DNA from: Adiantum capillus-veneris
Taxonomy: Eukaryota; Streptophyta; Polypodiopsida; Polypodiales; Pteridaceae
NCBI GenBank assembly: GCA_014529385.2
Contig: CM043942.1
Coordinates: forward strand, 52,690,774-52,754,773
DNA length: 64,000 nt
Reading direction: 5' to 3'
The notes under the pieces were generated by a model that had not been told where the DNA came from, searched no databases, and was given only the letters and a program-made list of their open reading frames with translations. Shown here one piece after another: positions 41,857-52,951 of the stretch; within the stretch, counting starts at the first letter, position 1, and each line of letters opens with the position of its first letter. The position numbers and the translations under genes are program-made.

Positions 41857-42340
41857 TCGAAAAGGAAGTTATGAAATGTATATGCCAATCGCAACCCCTT
41901 GACATCTCCTCTTCCTCTTCAGTAATCAACACTCCACTCCTCTTTGCCTCTAAGAGTGTCGCATCTAACCACCGCCCAGTTGGAAAGTCATGCAATTTCT
42001 AAAGATGGTATGGAAAATGAAGGGATCTAGTTGCATGGTTGTGCTTGAATTGAAGGCGATCTGTCAAATGTTGTTGCTTTTCCCCTTCGTACCTCTCTAG
42101 CCACTTTTGCATGGTGTCTGAGTTGAGAAGGCAAAATCTCATAACCTTTTCTCGCATTGTGATGTCCAAATTCCTAATGATTCCTTGTCCTTGCGGCTCG
42201 TCCCCTGTCACCTTGACATTGACCTCAGTAGTCCACATTCGGAGCATATTTGGATCAATTGAGAAGCATTGTGGACTTTTTTGGAATCTGGAGAGCTTGG
42301 AGCTTCTGAGAGTTTGGCAGATAGCGACATCGTCTTCGGT
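41857..42340 (-). pseudogene. CACTA TNP2 gene, middle part
   Basis: A minus-strand frame (42247-41999, open upstream to about 42335) contains LNSDTMQKWLERYEGE, and in another frame continues with FPTGRWLDATLL toward 41860. This is the position and general pattern of the region between DUF4218 and DUF4216 in CACTA transposases. It is placed here because the exact TACAC duplication of Gypsy-B joins it to 22497. By itself the similarity is weak. Confidence 0.5.
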
Positions 42341-42409
42341 TTACAGCGATTTTCAGGTATATTTTTTAAATTTTCAGTAAATACTAACTTTCTTTTGTGT
42401 TGTGCCAGA

Positions 42410-42700
42410 CTTGTGTGGTGCAGTAGTTTCGGCTCTCACCACAAAGTTGGCTTGCAGGTCATAGTCCACTTCATGGTGTGTAGCCATATGGCTCACTCCA
42501 GAGGTGTGTAGAATATAGTTTCCCTTCCCGTGGTGTGTAGTTAAATAACTCACTCCAAGGAAGGCTTAAGGTAAATTTAGATTCTCACTCGTATGGTGTA
42601 GTAGTATATCTCTCACCATAGAGATGAGTTACGATTAGAGGTCGACTCGTGGAGTGTAGTAGGCATGATGCTACACCTCTCACTTCAGAGTGGCCTATAA
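42410..42700 (+). repeat. degenerate GTGTAG...CTCTCAC repeats, left side of hAT region
   Basis: About four copies of a loosely 60-bp unit with GTGTAG followed 8-15 bases later by CTC(T/A)CAC. Inverted counterparts (GTGAGAG...CTCTACAC) occur at 55.6-55.9 kb, on the other side of the transposase. Such subterminal repeats are usual in hAT elements. Confidence 0.5.
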
Positions 42701-42898
42701 AATTTACAATCCTAAAGTAAATCATTATTCATTATTCTACATAGAAGCACAAAGATTAACGTTCGTCATTTTAAGAGTGTAGAGATGCATACTTTATGCC
42801 CTCTTCATCTTAATGCGACTTTCGTTATTTTTGTGCTTCTATTTCTATAGTAACATCATTGTTCATGAGCAGATGACTTGGTGTTACTCTGAACGTAG

Positions 42899-45506
42899 TG
42901 ATAGCCATTTTTTGGCTTTCCATAATTGCCATAGTAAGCTACCTCACCCTATCAAATCACTCAAACATTTTGGTTATCCCTACCATTTCACTATACATAG
43001 GCGTGTGTGAGTTAGGGGACTTTCTCTATATTTTCTTAAAAACCCTTAATTAGCTAGTCACTGGGCTAGTTGAGCCAAAAAAATAATAAAAATAAAAAAT
43101 ATAAGTATATTATGGCCCATTTGTGTGTAAATATTTTATTGTATATAATGCCTAAATATAAGAAATTTTCATAATTATTTTGGTATTTATTTAAATATTT
43201 ATACTTAGGTGTGTGTTATTTATGCTATGTACATTGACTCACCATTACCATATTTTTTCTTACCATTTTGCATACTCTTTATTTTATATAAAAATAATTT
43301 CATGCAAGCTTCTCTTATTTTTGGTGTAACTCTATCCCAAAAAAAATCCAAAAAAACTAGTTCTATTTATGTGTATATTTTTTCACTATTGTGATTTTTT
43401 CCTTCCTACATCTATTCTCTATTACTCTCATAAATTAGACCACAAAAAATATACATCTTTTTATGGTAGACTTATAATGAGAGAGATTTATTTTGACCCC
43501 TTTATGTTTTTCCCACCTATATTATTTATATTTGACATGTACATATTTTTTTTAGACCCCTCAATATTTGATTTTCTTAGTTGTACTATTCACTTATATC
43601 ATGATCTCAACAATATCTTCAATTATAGACCTACCAAATAAGGTCAAGGATATGTGGCACGCATGCATACACCATGGGGAGCTCACTCTTGGAGGTATTC
43701 AAAAGAATCATCCAAAGAAGAACCTCACAAGGACCTTGTGCAGTGGCAAAAATAGTCGGTTTTGCTGAATTTTTGAAGATCACATGCTCCCTGAATTTGG
43801 AAAGGTGATACAAACAAAAGTTGTAGCTCGTGAGCTGAACTTTCACCTCAAGTTTTTTCATATTTTTTTGAGCTACGAGCTACGAGCTGTGAGCTATGAT
43901 TTTATTGGTGGACCTCAGTTTGCCCATGCTATGCAGCCACACTCCCTCTTCCACTTTATCATTTTCCTCTTTCACACACACTCCTCCCTCTCCTTCCCAC
44001 TCCCAAACCTGCAACTCCCATGTTCTAATTCACCCTCTTCACCATTTCCACATCTCTCACACCTCCATAGACTTCATCCTCCATTTCTACACCCTATGTG
44101 TCCCCCTTTCCCTTTACATATATGTCCATATTACCATACTCTCTTCATCTTTGTAAAAAACTTCAAAAAATAAAACTAAAATCCAAGGTTAACCTCTGCA
44201 AATGAAGGCTTTTATCATGAATTTTCCAATGTTTGAAATAACATAGGTTCATCGACACGCGCTACTTCTCCATGCTGACTGCTTCTTCTTCCGGTGCTGT
44301 AAAGAGGTGAATGTCAACTTCTCCAAAGCTTCAATCTCTCTTTACAAGCTCATCCCTTCTCTAACTTTCTCATCATATATCTCACCATTTGGTGAATGAT
44401 TTTGTAAATATTTTTTAGTGATAATTGCTAACTACTAACCACTAACCTTATTGTCAAATGCACCCTCTAGTAGAGTAGGCACTCCCAAATTATTCACTCA
44501 ATCCTCTCTCCTTTCATCCTCAATAATTCTCTTCCCTTGAGCCCACATCCATGTGACTCAAAGGACAAGAGAGACCCACCCTCATTAAAAAAAACTAAAA
44601 TATGCATAATCTTTTATTCCTTCAAATAAACTTGATTAGGCCTAATCCTAATCGGGGCTTCTAAAACCTATAAATAGAGCCCTTCTCTCCCTTGTAAATT
44701 ATCACATGATCACACTACACCACACCATTCTCAACACATAACACACCACTCTTCAATCCTAGTTGTGTAGAGTGTGTGCATTGTGAGTGCTCTATTCCAT
44801 CACTACACATAGGTGCATGGAGAAGCTTGAAGTTAGTTATGCCACCTAGAGGAGTGGAGTGATACTATACTCTGCAATCACACTTGTAGCCTACTCTTGT
44901 CCATAAATAAGATTCATAGTTTTGAGTGCAATTGTATGCTGCAACTACGACTCTTCTCTCCAAATTGACTTGATAAGTCGGCTCATCATGTGGTTGAAGG
45001 TATATTGTCCTTGAAGTTTGTTGTGCCATTTCATGCTTGGTGGTTGTAGGGCTTGTTGAATTGTTTGCCAAAACTTTCAATTGTAAGAGGGTGCTCGGTG
45101 AGAGGGCTCCCGTGACCCTAATACAATTTGTGTATTGGCAACAAGGTCAAGTTTTGTGTTGTCTCTCTATTTCTCATCAAGCTTTGTGTGCATCTAGTCT
45201 TTAAGGCTAAGAATGAGTTGCTCAAGTTAATTTGTGCGCTTTATCTCTCTCTGGCGTGGTGAATGTTTGTGTTTGGTGTGTGTGGCTATCTTGCATTCCC
45301 CTCTCTTTGTGCGTTTGAGTATAAGGAGATATCACGTGAGTCCTAGTTCGCATCTACAACTAGGTGGTGCCCCTTTTCTTGTTTGGTTTTGGGCTGTGGG
45401 TTGTTGTTGTCTGTGATTGTGCTTGCCCCAACCCCAATTGAGCAGCACGGGAGCTTCGAAGGGTGTTTAGAGGCCACTCTTCTTGTTGCCCGCCCCGGAC
45501 CGCCTC
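42899..45506 (+). repeat. Gypsy-C 5' LTR
   Basis: 2608 bp from TGATAGCC to CCGCCTCA. It has an AT-rich first kilobase, a TATA box at 44669 and a T/G-rich 3' part. Confidence 0.9.
44669..44677 (+). promoter_or_regulatory. TATA box of Gypsy-C LTR
   Basis: TATAAATAG, a consensus plant TATA box; the copy in the 3' LTR is at 49795-49803. The transcribed R-U5 part would then be about 0.8 kb. Confidence 0.7.
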
Positions 45507-45527
45507 AAATTGGTGCCCCCACTAAGG
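45507..45527 (+). other. Gypsy-C candidate primer binding site
   Basis: TTGGTGCCCCCACTAAGGA starts three bases after the LTR and begins with TGG as a tRNA complement should. The tRNA was not identified. Confidence 0.45.
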
Positions 45528-45814
45528 ACTGACTTTGTGCTTATTGTTGTTGTATTGCATGAATGCTTGAATTTTAGCATAATCAAGAAGATTATATGAA
45601 TCATGAAAACTTGTACGACTGAGTTTAATTTCAATGGAACAAAAATTGATCTAGAATATGGTTTGGATTAGCATAACATAAGAAAGGAAAAAACATTTTC
45701 ACATAAGAAACTACAATTCATGAGACCTTTCAAAACTTTGTGTAGTTAGTTGATGTCATGAGAGAAAATGATTGTTTGAAACTAATCTTTGTGTGGTTCT
45801 AGCATTGAGAGACT

Positions 45815-47845
45815 ATGACACGCTATACCTTTGATGATATCTCAATCTTTTTTGGAAATCTAGAAGAAGATGTTGATGATTTTCTTGCTGATTTTAGAAT
45901 GGTTTGTCGTATCCTTGGTAAAAGGGATGACATTGAAAAAGGGGATTTTCTATTGCTACACCTTAGAGGCAACGCTGAGCAATGGTTTTGGAGTCTGTCT
46001 TCTCGAATTGAAGATGGGTATACCCAAATTTCCAAAGCTTTGAAGACCAGATTCTCTAAATTTCCAACAACGGAGAAAGCACGGGCTTCATTAGGGAGAC
46101 TTCAACAACATGGTGAAGACTACTATGCTCATGAGGATATATTTTCTCATCAATGGGGAGGATATGGGTTTAGTTCTACATTTCCAGATTATGTAAAAAT
46201 GGAGCAATTTATTTCGGGTTTGTCTCCTTTCCTAAAGACTAAGGTTACTTGTAGTGGACCCTCTACCTTTGAAGAAGCGGTCACTATTGCCCGAAGGAAG
46301 TTTCACAAGTACTTCTACATCAAAAATGGTTTCCATCATGCTGGAAGAACCAACCATCATGAAAGTGTTTCTATCAAGGAGTCATCTCCTTTGCCATACT
46401 TGTCTCCTTCTACTCCGAAAAATGTTGAAGAAGTTACTTACATGCCAACTGATTATTCAAGTGCTAAAGTGTGTGGCCAAGATTCAAATGTGGAATCTCT
46501 TTCTTCTACCTTTATCACAAGAATGCAAAAATCGACACAAGATATCTCAAATGGCATTGATGATTCAACAATGGATACATCCAACCTTTTGGCGGAGGAT
46601 CACTTTCTAGTCCGAGCAGACGAAGCTTTTGTGCAACATGACTCTATGGAGAATGAAGACCTTGAAGGTAACCTTGATCTTATGGAATGTTCTGAGAGTG
46701 TATCTTGTCTAAAAGAAGAGAGTGAAGAAGAAGATGAAATCATAGGTGGGGAAATCATGGACCACATTGATCATAAAGAGATGATTGTGTACATGGAATG
46801 CCAACTCCAAAACAAAGCAGAAGAGTGTGAGTTGAATCCATGTGAGGATAATCTTCAAGAAGTGTTTGAGGATGTTGAAAAGCATCGGTATGACCCATGT
46901 ATATTAAGCATGGAGGAACCTATCATGCAAGAAGCCAAAGTTTTCACAAAATCAAACAGTAATCCATCAACCTTTGATGTGGTACAATGTGAGGAGTTAC
47001 AACCTTGCCAAAGGGGGGGCTTAGAAGGGGATCAAGAACATGGGAGAGTAGTAAAAAATAAAATCATAAAAGGAAACTGTCAGAAGGGTATCATTCTCTC
47101 CAATGGTGTTTTAGTGGGTGGCTCTTCATTCATGGGACAATCTCTTAGCAAGAAAATACAAACTTTGGAAGCCCCAATCATCTTCACATTGGGTTTCACC
47201 TCTTCAAAGTCAACTTCTCCTCTCTTCACATATACCTTTCATCGGGGACACCATACCTTCTTAAGTGGAAGAGGACATGAATACTTGGTGATGAAGAGAT
47301 GTTTCCAAACCTTCTACATTTGGTTCTTTGGTGTATGGAGGTCGCACATTGTGATGCTTTTGGTCTTCATCATAGATGAAAAACTTGTTGATTGCTACAT
47401 GTGGATATTTCATCAATCAGTTCTCTTCCAATGTGTTGGAAGCAATAGAAACCTTCATCTATTATCTACTTATGTGGTAAACTATTTGCAATATTTTCCA
47501 ATAGGAGTTGGAAGCATGGATCAAGATTTCCTAAATCATGAAGGTCATAGAATTTTTGACTTGATGAGCCTACCCAAGTTGAATGAATTTTATGAGCTAC
47601 AGTTTAGGAATTTGCTCATACAAGCTCTTGAAGATCGTAGCAGATACATCAACTTTATGCAGGAGGAAGAGCAACCAATCTTTTATATCACATTCATAGT
47701 GATAGATGCAATGATGGATAACAATAAAATCTACAAGTTTCTTCAACCAAAATCAGTAAGTGATTCCATACCATACATCTCTCTTTGGGAAAGATATTTC
47801 AAGATCTTTGATCCTGGGGGGTGCTTATGGAAACTTTCTCAATGA
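45815..47845 (+). CDS. Gypsy-C gag-like protein with long unknown C-terminus
   Basis: 676 codons with a true ATG. Residues about 8-170 are a Retrotrans_gag-like capsid domain (FFGNLEEDVDDFLADF, AEQWFWSL, then FISGLSPFLKTKV). Residues about 180-430 are acidic and Ser-rich. Residues about 450-676 are rich in aromatic and hydrophobic residues, including one stretch (HIVMLLVFII) that could be membrane-seeking, and match nothing I know. No zinc knuckle, protease, RT or integrase. A second frame (47760-48188) extends the similarity-free coding look past the stop, so a frameshift near 47820 is possible. A short relative of the gag domain lies at 62550-63107. Confidence 0.65.
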   Translation: MTRYTFDDISIFFGNLEEDVDDFLADFRMVCRILGKRDDIEKGDFLLLHLRGNAEQWFWSLSSRIEDGYTQISKALKTRFSKFPTTEKARASLGRLQQHGEDYYAHEDIFSHQWGGYGFSSTFPDYVKMEQFISGLSPFLKTKVTCSGPSTFEEAVTIARRKFHKYFYIKNGFHHAGRTNHHESVSIKESSPLPYLSPSTPKNVEEVTYMPTDYSSAKVCGQDSNVESLSSTFITRMQKSTQDISNGIDDSTMDTSNLLAEDHFLVRADEAFVQHDSMENEDLEGNLDLMECSESVSCLKEESEEEDEIIGGEIMDHIDHKEMIVYMECQLQNKAEECELNPCEDNLQEVFEDVEKHRYDPCILSMEEPIMQEAKVFTKSNSNPSTFDVVQCEELQPCQRGGLEGDQEHGRVVKNKIIKGNCQKGIILSNGVLVGGSSFMGQSLSKKIQTLEAPIIFTLGFTSSKSTSPLFTYTFHRGHHTFLSGRGHEYLVMKRCFQTFYIWFFGVWRSHIVMLLVFIIDEKLVDCYMWIFHQSVLFQCVGSNRNLHLLSTYVVNYLQYFPIGVGSMDQDFLNHEGHRIFDLMSLPKLNEFYELQFRNLLIQALEDRSRYINFMQEEEQPIFYITFIVIDAMMDNNKIYKFLQPKSVSDSIPYISLWERYFKIFDPGGCLWKLSQ

Positions 47846-48019
47846 AGGAGGTTTCCTCAGTCACTTCATCCTGCTATTGGCTCTGAGAACCTTTCATATC
47901 ACACAAGGTTTTTTAATCATACAACAAAGGTTCTTCAAAGATGAGAGCAGACAAAGACAGACGTTACACAATCTACATGCTGTATGGTCGGATAAATGGT
48001 ACATGAATGTACCATTATC

Positions 48020-48033
48020 TAAGGGGGGACTAA
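48020..48033 (+). other. Gypsy-C polypurine tract
   Basis: TAAGGGGGGACTAA ends at the first base of the 3' LTR. Confidence 0.7.
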
Positions 48034-50633
48034 TGATAGCCGTTTTTTTGCTTTCCATAATTGCCATAGTAAGCTACCTCACCCTATCAAATCACTCAAA
48101 CATTTTGGTTATCCCTACCATTTCACTATACATAGGCGTGTGTGAGTTAGGGGACTTTCCCTATATTTTCTTAAAAACCCTTAATTAGCTAGTCACTGGG
48201 CTAGTTGAGCCAAAAAAATAATAAAAATAATAAATATAAGTATATTATGGCCCATTTGTGTGTAAATATTTCATTGTATATAGGGCCTAAATATAAGGAT
48301 TTTTCATAATTATTTTGGTATTTATTTAAATATTTATACTTAGGTGTGTGTTATTTATGCTATGTACATTGACTCACCATTACCATATTTTTTCTTACCA
48401 TTTTGCATACTCTTTATTTTATATAAAAATAATTTCATGCAAGCTTCTCTTATTTTTGGTGTAACTCTATCCCAACAAAAATCCAAAAAAACTAGTTCTA
48501 TTTATGTGTATATTTTTTCACTATAGTGATTTTTTCCTTTCTACATCTATTCTCTATTACTCTCATAAATTAGACCACAAAAAATATTCATCTTTTTATG
48601 GTAGACTTATAATGAGAGAGATTTATTTTGACCCCTTTATATTTTTTCCACCTATATTATTTATATTTGACATGTACATATTTTTTTAGACCCCTCAATA
48701 TTTGATTTTCTTAGTTGTACTATTCATTTATATCATGATCTCAACAATATATTCAATTATAGACCTACCAAATAAGGTCAAGGGTATGTGGCATGCATGC
48801 ATGCACCATGGGGAGCTCACTCTTGGAGGTATTCAAAAGAATCATCCAAAGAAGAACCTCACAAGGACCTTGTGCAGTGGAAAAAACAGTCGGTTTTGCT
48901 GAATTTTTGAAGATCACATGCTCCCCGAATTTGGAAAGGTGATACAAACAAAAGTTGTAGCTCGTGAGCTGAATTTTCACCTCAAATGTTTTCATACTTT
49001 TTTGAGCTATGAGCTGTGAGCTATGATTTTATTGGTGGACCCCAGTTTGCCCATGCTATGTAGCCACACTCCCTCTTCCACTTTATCATTTTCCTCTTTC
49101 ACACACACTCCTCCCTCTCCTTCCCACTCCCAAACCTGCAACTCCCATGTCCTAATTCACCCTCTTCACCATTGCCACATCTCTCACACCTCCATAGCCT
49201 TCATCCTCCATTTCTACACCCTATGTGTCCCCCTTTCTCTTTACATATATGTCCATATTACCATACTCTCTTCAGATTTCTAAAGAACTTAAAAAAATCA
49301 GCAAAAATCCAAGGTTAACCTCTGCAAATGAAGGCTTTTATCATGAATTTTCCAAGGTTTGAAATAACATAGGTTCATCGACACGCGCTACTTCTCCATG
49401 CTGACTGCTTCTTCTTCCGGTGCTGTAAAGAGGTGAATGTCAACTTCTCCAAAGCTTCAATCTCTCTTTACAAGCTCATCCCTTCTCTAACTTTCTCATC
49501 ATATATCTCACCATTTTGTGAATGATTTTGTAAATATTTTTTAGTGATAATTGCTAACTACTAATCACTAACCTTATTGTCAAATGCACCCTCTACTAGA
49601 GTAGGCACTCCCAAATTATTCACTCAATCCTCTCTCCTTTCATCCTCAATAATTCTCTTTCCTTGAGCCCACATCCATGTGACTCAAAGGACAAGAGAGA
49701 CCCACCCTCATTAAAAAAAACTAAAATATGCATAATCTTTTATTCCTTCAAATAAACTTGATTAGGCCTAATCCTAATCGGGGCTTCTAAAACCTATAAA
49801 TAGAGCCCTTCTCTCCCTTGTAAATTATCACATGATCACACTACACCACACCATTCTCAACACATAACACACCACTCTTCAATCCTAGTTGTGTAGAGTG
49901 TGTGCATTGTGAGTGCTCTATTCCATCACTACACATAGGTGCATGGAGAAGCTTGAAGTTAGTTATGCCATCTAGAGGAGTGGAGTGATACTATACTCTG
50001 CAATCACACTTGTAGCCTACTCTTGTCCATAAATAAGATTCATAGTTTTGGGTGCAATTGTATGCTGCAACTATGACTCTTCTCTCCAAATTGACTTGAT
50101 AAGTTGGCTCATCATGTGGTTGAAGGTATATTGTCCTTGAAGTTTGTTGTGCCATTTCATGCTTGGTGGTTTGAGGGCTTGTTGAATTGTTTGCCAAAAC
50201 TTTCAATTGTAAGAGGGTGCTCGGTGAGAGGGCTCCCGTGACCCTAAGACAATTTGTGTATTGGCAACAAGGTCAAGTTTTGTGTTGTCTCTCTATTTCT
50301 CATCAAGCTTTGTGTGCATCTAGTCTTTAAGGCTAAGAATGAGTTGCTCAAGTTGATTTGTGCGCTTTATCTCTCTCTGGCATGGTGAATGTTTGTGTTT
50401 GGTGTGTGTGGCTATCTTGCATTCCCCTCTCTTTGTGCGTTTGAGTACAAGGAGATATCACGTGCGTCCTAGTTCGCATCTACAACTAGGTGGTGCCCCT
50501 TTTCTTGTTTGGTTTCGTGCTGTGGGTTGTTGTTGTCTTTGATTGTGCTTGCCCTAGCCCCAATTGAGCAGCATGGGAGCCTCGAAGGGTGTCTAGAGGC
50601 CACTCTTCTTGTTGCCCGCCCCGGACCGCCTCA
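48034..50633 (+). repeat. Gypsy-C 3' LTR
   Basis: 2600 bp, paired with 42899-45506; TATAAATAG at 49795-49803. Confidence 0.9.
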
Positions 50634-51260
50634 GTAGATATATACAAAAATTGATTTACATTTGAGATTGTTGAGCTGTTTGCTGATGGTTGTGTTGTGC
50701 GTTCCACACACTCCATTAGAAATAGCTTATAAAATTTACAATTTTAGATTAAGTTTTTCTGTCATATGTGTTACATAGAAACACAAGCGTTACCACTCGT
50801 TATATTAAAAGTGAAGAGATGCATATTTTCATGCCCTCTTCATTTTAATGTGACACACTGGTTACTCGTGTGTTTCATATTCTAAAAGAGCATCATTTTT
50901 CATCATTAAATGACTTGGTGTTGTTTTGGACGTAAACACATACGATAGGTAACTTACATCTGCAATTGTTAATTTATTCGGCTGATAGTTGTGTTGTGAG
51001 TTCCACACACTTTATCAGGGATTAGATTGATAAAAACTATCAATCTATTTTACAACAGCATCCAACACTTGTGCTGAGAATATCTCACACTAGTTGAGTT
51101 GTTCACATGTACGATTTTCCAACCCGTTAGATGTAATTTCTTTCATCATCTCACACTTCTGCACATAGCAGGGTCCAGTTCTTGTGCTGAGAGCATCTCA
51201 CACTCCTGGCTTGTTTCTCTCTCTCTCTCTCTCTCTACTTTAATTTTCATGGTCGATTCT
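50634..51260 (+). repeat. diverged duplicate of the left flank of Gypsy-C
   Basis: The sequence around 50710-50935 (CTTATAAAATTTACAAT, then GAGATGCATA, GCCCTCTTCAT and ATGACTTGGTGTT) is a diverged copy of 42690-42895. Gypsy-C thus lies between two old direct repeats. TTGTGCTGAGA...ATCTCACAC is repeated at 51070 and 51180. Confidence 0.6.
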
Positions 51261-51330
51261 CACAATGTTTTTTGTAATTATAAGATTTTCTTTTTAATTT
51301 ACAATAATTTAATATTGTTTAATATTAAAT

Positions 51331-51445
51331 ATAGGGTTAACACTCATTATATAATAACTATGTTACTATGGTGTACAATCTTTTAATATATATAGGGTTA
51401 ACACTCATTATATAATAACTATGTTACTATGGTGTACAATCTTTT
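51331..51445 (+). repeat. 61-bp tandem duplication
   Basis: ATAGGGTTAACACTCATTAT and the next 35 bases occur at 51331 and again at 51392. Confidence 0.9.
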
Positions 51446-51481
51446 CGTAAGATTCTTAATTTATAATTTTGTCATACAGAT

Positions 51482-52600
51482 ATGGCAGATACGAAGCTAG
51501 CGAAACATCAACGAAATTTCGTCCCTGAAGTGATTATGAGACACTTCCATTACACGTCAGAGACAGAGATTAGGAGTTGTTTAAACCTTGTCTCTCTGGA
51601 GCATTTTATCAGCTTACAGAGACTCTAACCAAGTCTGTGTTTGAGCAGCTCCAGGCAGAGTTTGCACCAGCTATTTTTGACATAGCCCTCCTGACATCAG
51701 GTGCTTTAGTAAACATGGTCAAACAAACCATTGGACAGATCATGAAAAACTTTCAAGAACTAAAAAATCTTGCAATTACTTCCTTGCCAAACATAGCTGA
51801 GCGCATACATCTTGTGCAACAGCTGTACACGGAGTTCAAGAGCAAGGAAAAGTTAGAAAGAGCAGCAAAGCGTGCAAGAGTGGAAGCCAGCTCTTCTGAA
51901 GCTGCTGTTGAACCAGAAATCATTCTTAGAACAAAGCCTACAATGTCATCCGTTGCTACATTAGACCTCTCTCAGCTACCACCTATTTTACACCTTTTAC
52001 TCGACACAGCCGTCTTCAATATCCAAGCAAATAAGTGGCAATGCAAAAGATACAGCTCCGTTAAAGCTCTCTGATTTGAAACATAAAGGACTGGCACGTG
52101 TATTGCTGCAAAGGTTTATACGACAAGAGAGATGCCTACCAAACAACAACCAAGTAGCAATTTACTTTATCCAGCAATGCTATGTTCGATATGTTTTGCT
52201 GAAGAGAGTGGATTGGTCAGATTGTCCAGGCACCGCTGGCGTTGGACGTGGACGCATTGCAGAAAAGGTGGCAGCAGGCAGTGCAAATAATCCAATGCCT
52301 CCTCGCAAGCGTCCTATTGTTTTACTTCCTGAAGAGACAGAAACACTGACTGAATTAGCCAGCCAAGGACAAGACCTTGCCAGCCAAGGAGAAACATCGG
52401 ACATGCTTCGTGGTCATATTCTTGAGCTTGAAATAGAGTTAAGTGATGCACAAGCAAAGCTTCAACGATATGAATCATTGTATGGACCTTTGCCAGATGA
52501 TACTACCACTTCGCATAAAGATGTTGCTCAACCATCCCCTGAGCTAGGGATTATAGATTTTACCATAGACGAACTTATAGAAAATCTATCAAACTCATAA
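51482..52600 (+). pseudogene. unknown coiled-coil gene accompanying the hAT transposase
   Basis: The ATG at 51482 (MADTKLAKHQRNF) starts a frame that shifts near 51570 into a 165-codon frame, then near 52030 into a 174-codon frame ending at 52600, about 370 residues in all. Features: mixed helical sequence, a K/R/A-rich patch (EKLERAAKRARVEAS), a second basic patch, a predicted coiled coil (LRGHILELEIELSDAQAKLQ) and an acidic end (IDFTIDELIENLS). No family was recognised. It converges with the hAT transposase, with only a GA tract between, and both lie between the inverted subterminal repeats. It may be an accessory gene of that element. Confidence 0.5.
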
Positions 52601-52765
52601 GTCACTCAGAAGCTTTTTGTAATCTCAAAATTATATCAAACTCTTTTCGATTGAGTAATTTCCCAGAACCTTGTTGTGATTTCAAACCTACATCGACTTT
52701 ATGTAATTTTTATTTGACAAGATATTATTGGCAGTTTATATTTGAGTGTGAGTGAATATGTGCGT

Positions 52766-52872
<107 letters not shown>

Positions 52873-52951
52873 TTTGATGTGAACGACAACGAGATAACAC
52901 TTTCTTTCATCATATACAAAAACTTGTTGAGTAAGTATTAAAATGGTACTC

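Larger units (their letters stand above)
42899..50633 (+). mobile_element. Gypsy-C, non-autonomous LTR retrotransposon with 2.6-kb LTRs
   Basis: LTRs at 42899-45506 and 48034-50633 are nearly identical over 2.6 kb. The interior is only 2.53 kb and has one long gag-containing frame, without protease, RT or integrase. GTAG flanks both ends (42895-42898 and 50634-50637), a 4-bp duplication or a 5-bp one with a mismatch. A polypurine tract (AAGGGGGGAC) precedes the 3' LTR. High LTR identity suggests a recent insertion. Confidence 0.88.

Noticed and set aside
43209-44173. Open frames in the Gypsy-C LTR, repeated at 48344-49283
   Set aside because: They duplicate because the LTR is duplicated. The sequence is AT- and pyrimidine-rich with low-complexity products and no known domain.
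47300-47420. Envelope-like gene in Gypsy-C
   Set aside because: One hydrophobic stretch is not enough. No signal peptide, cleavage site or paired membrane segments are visible.
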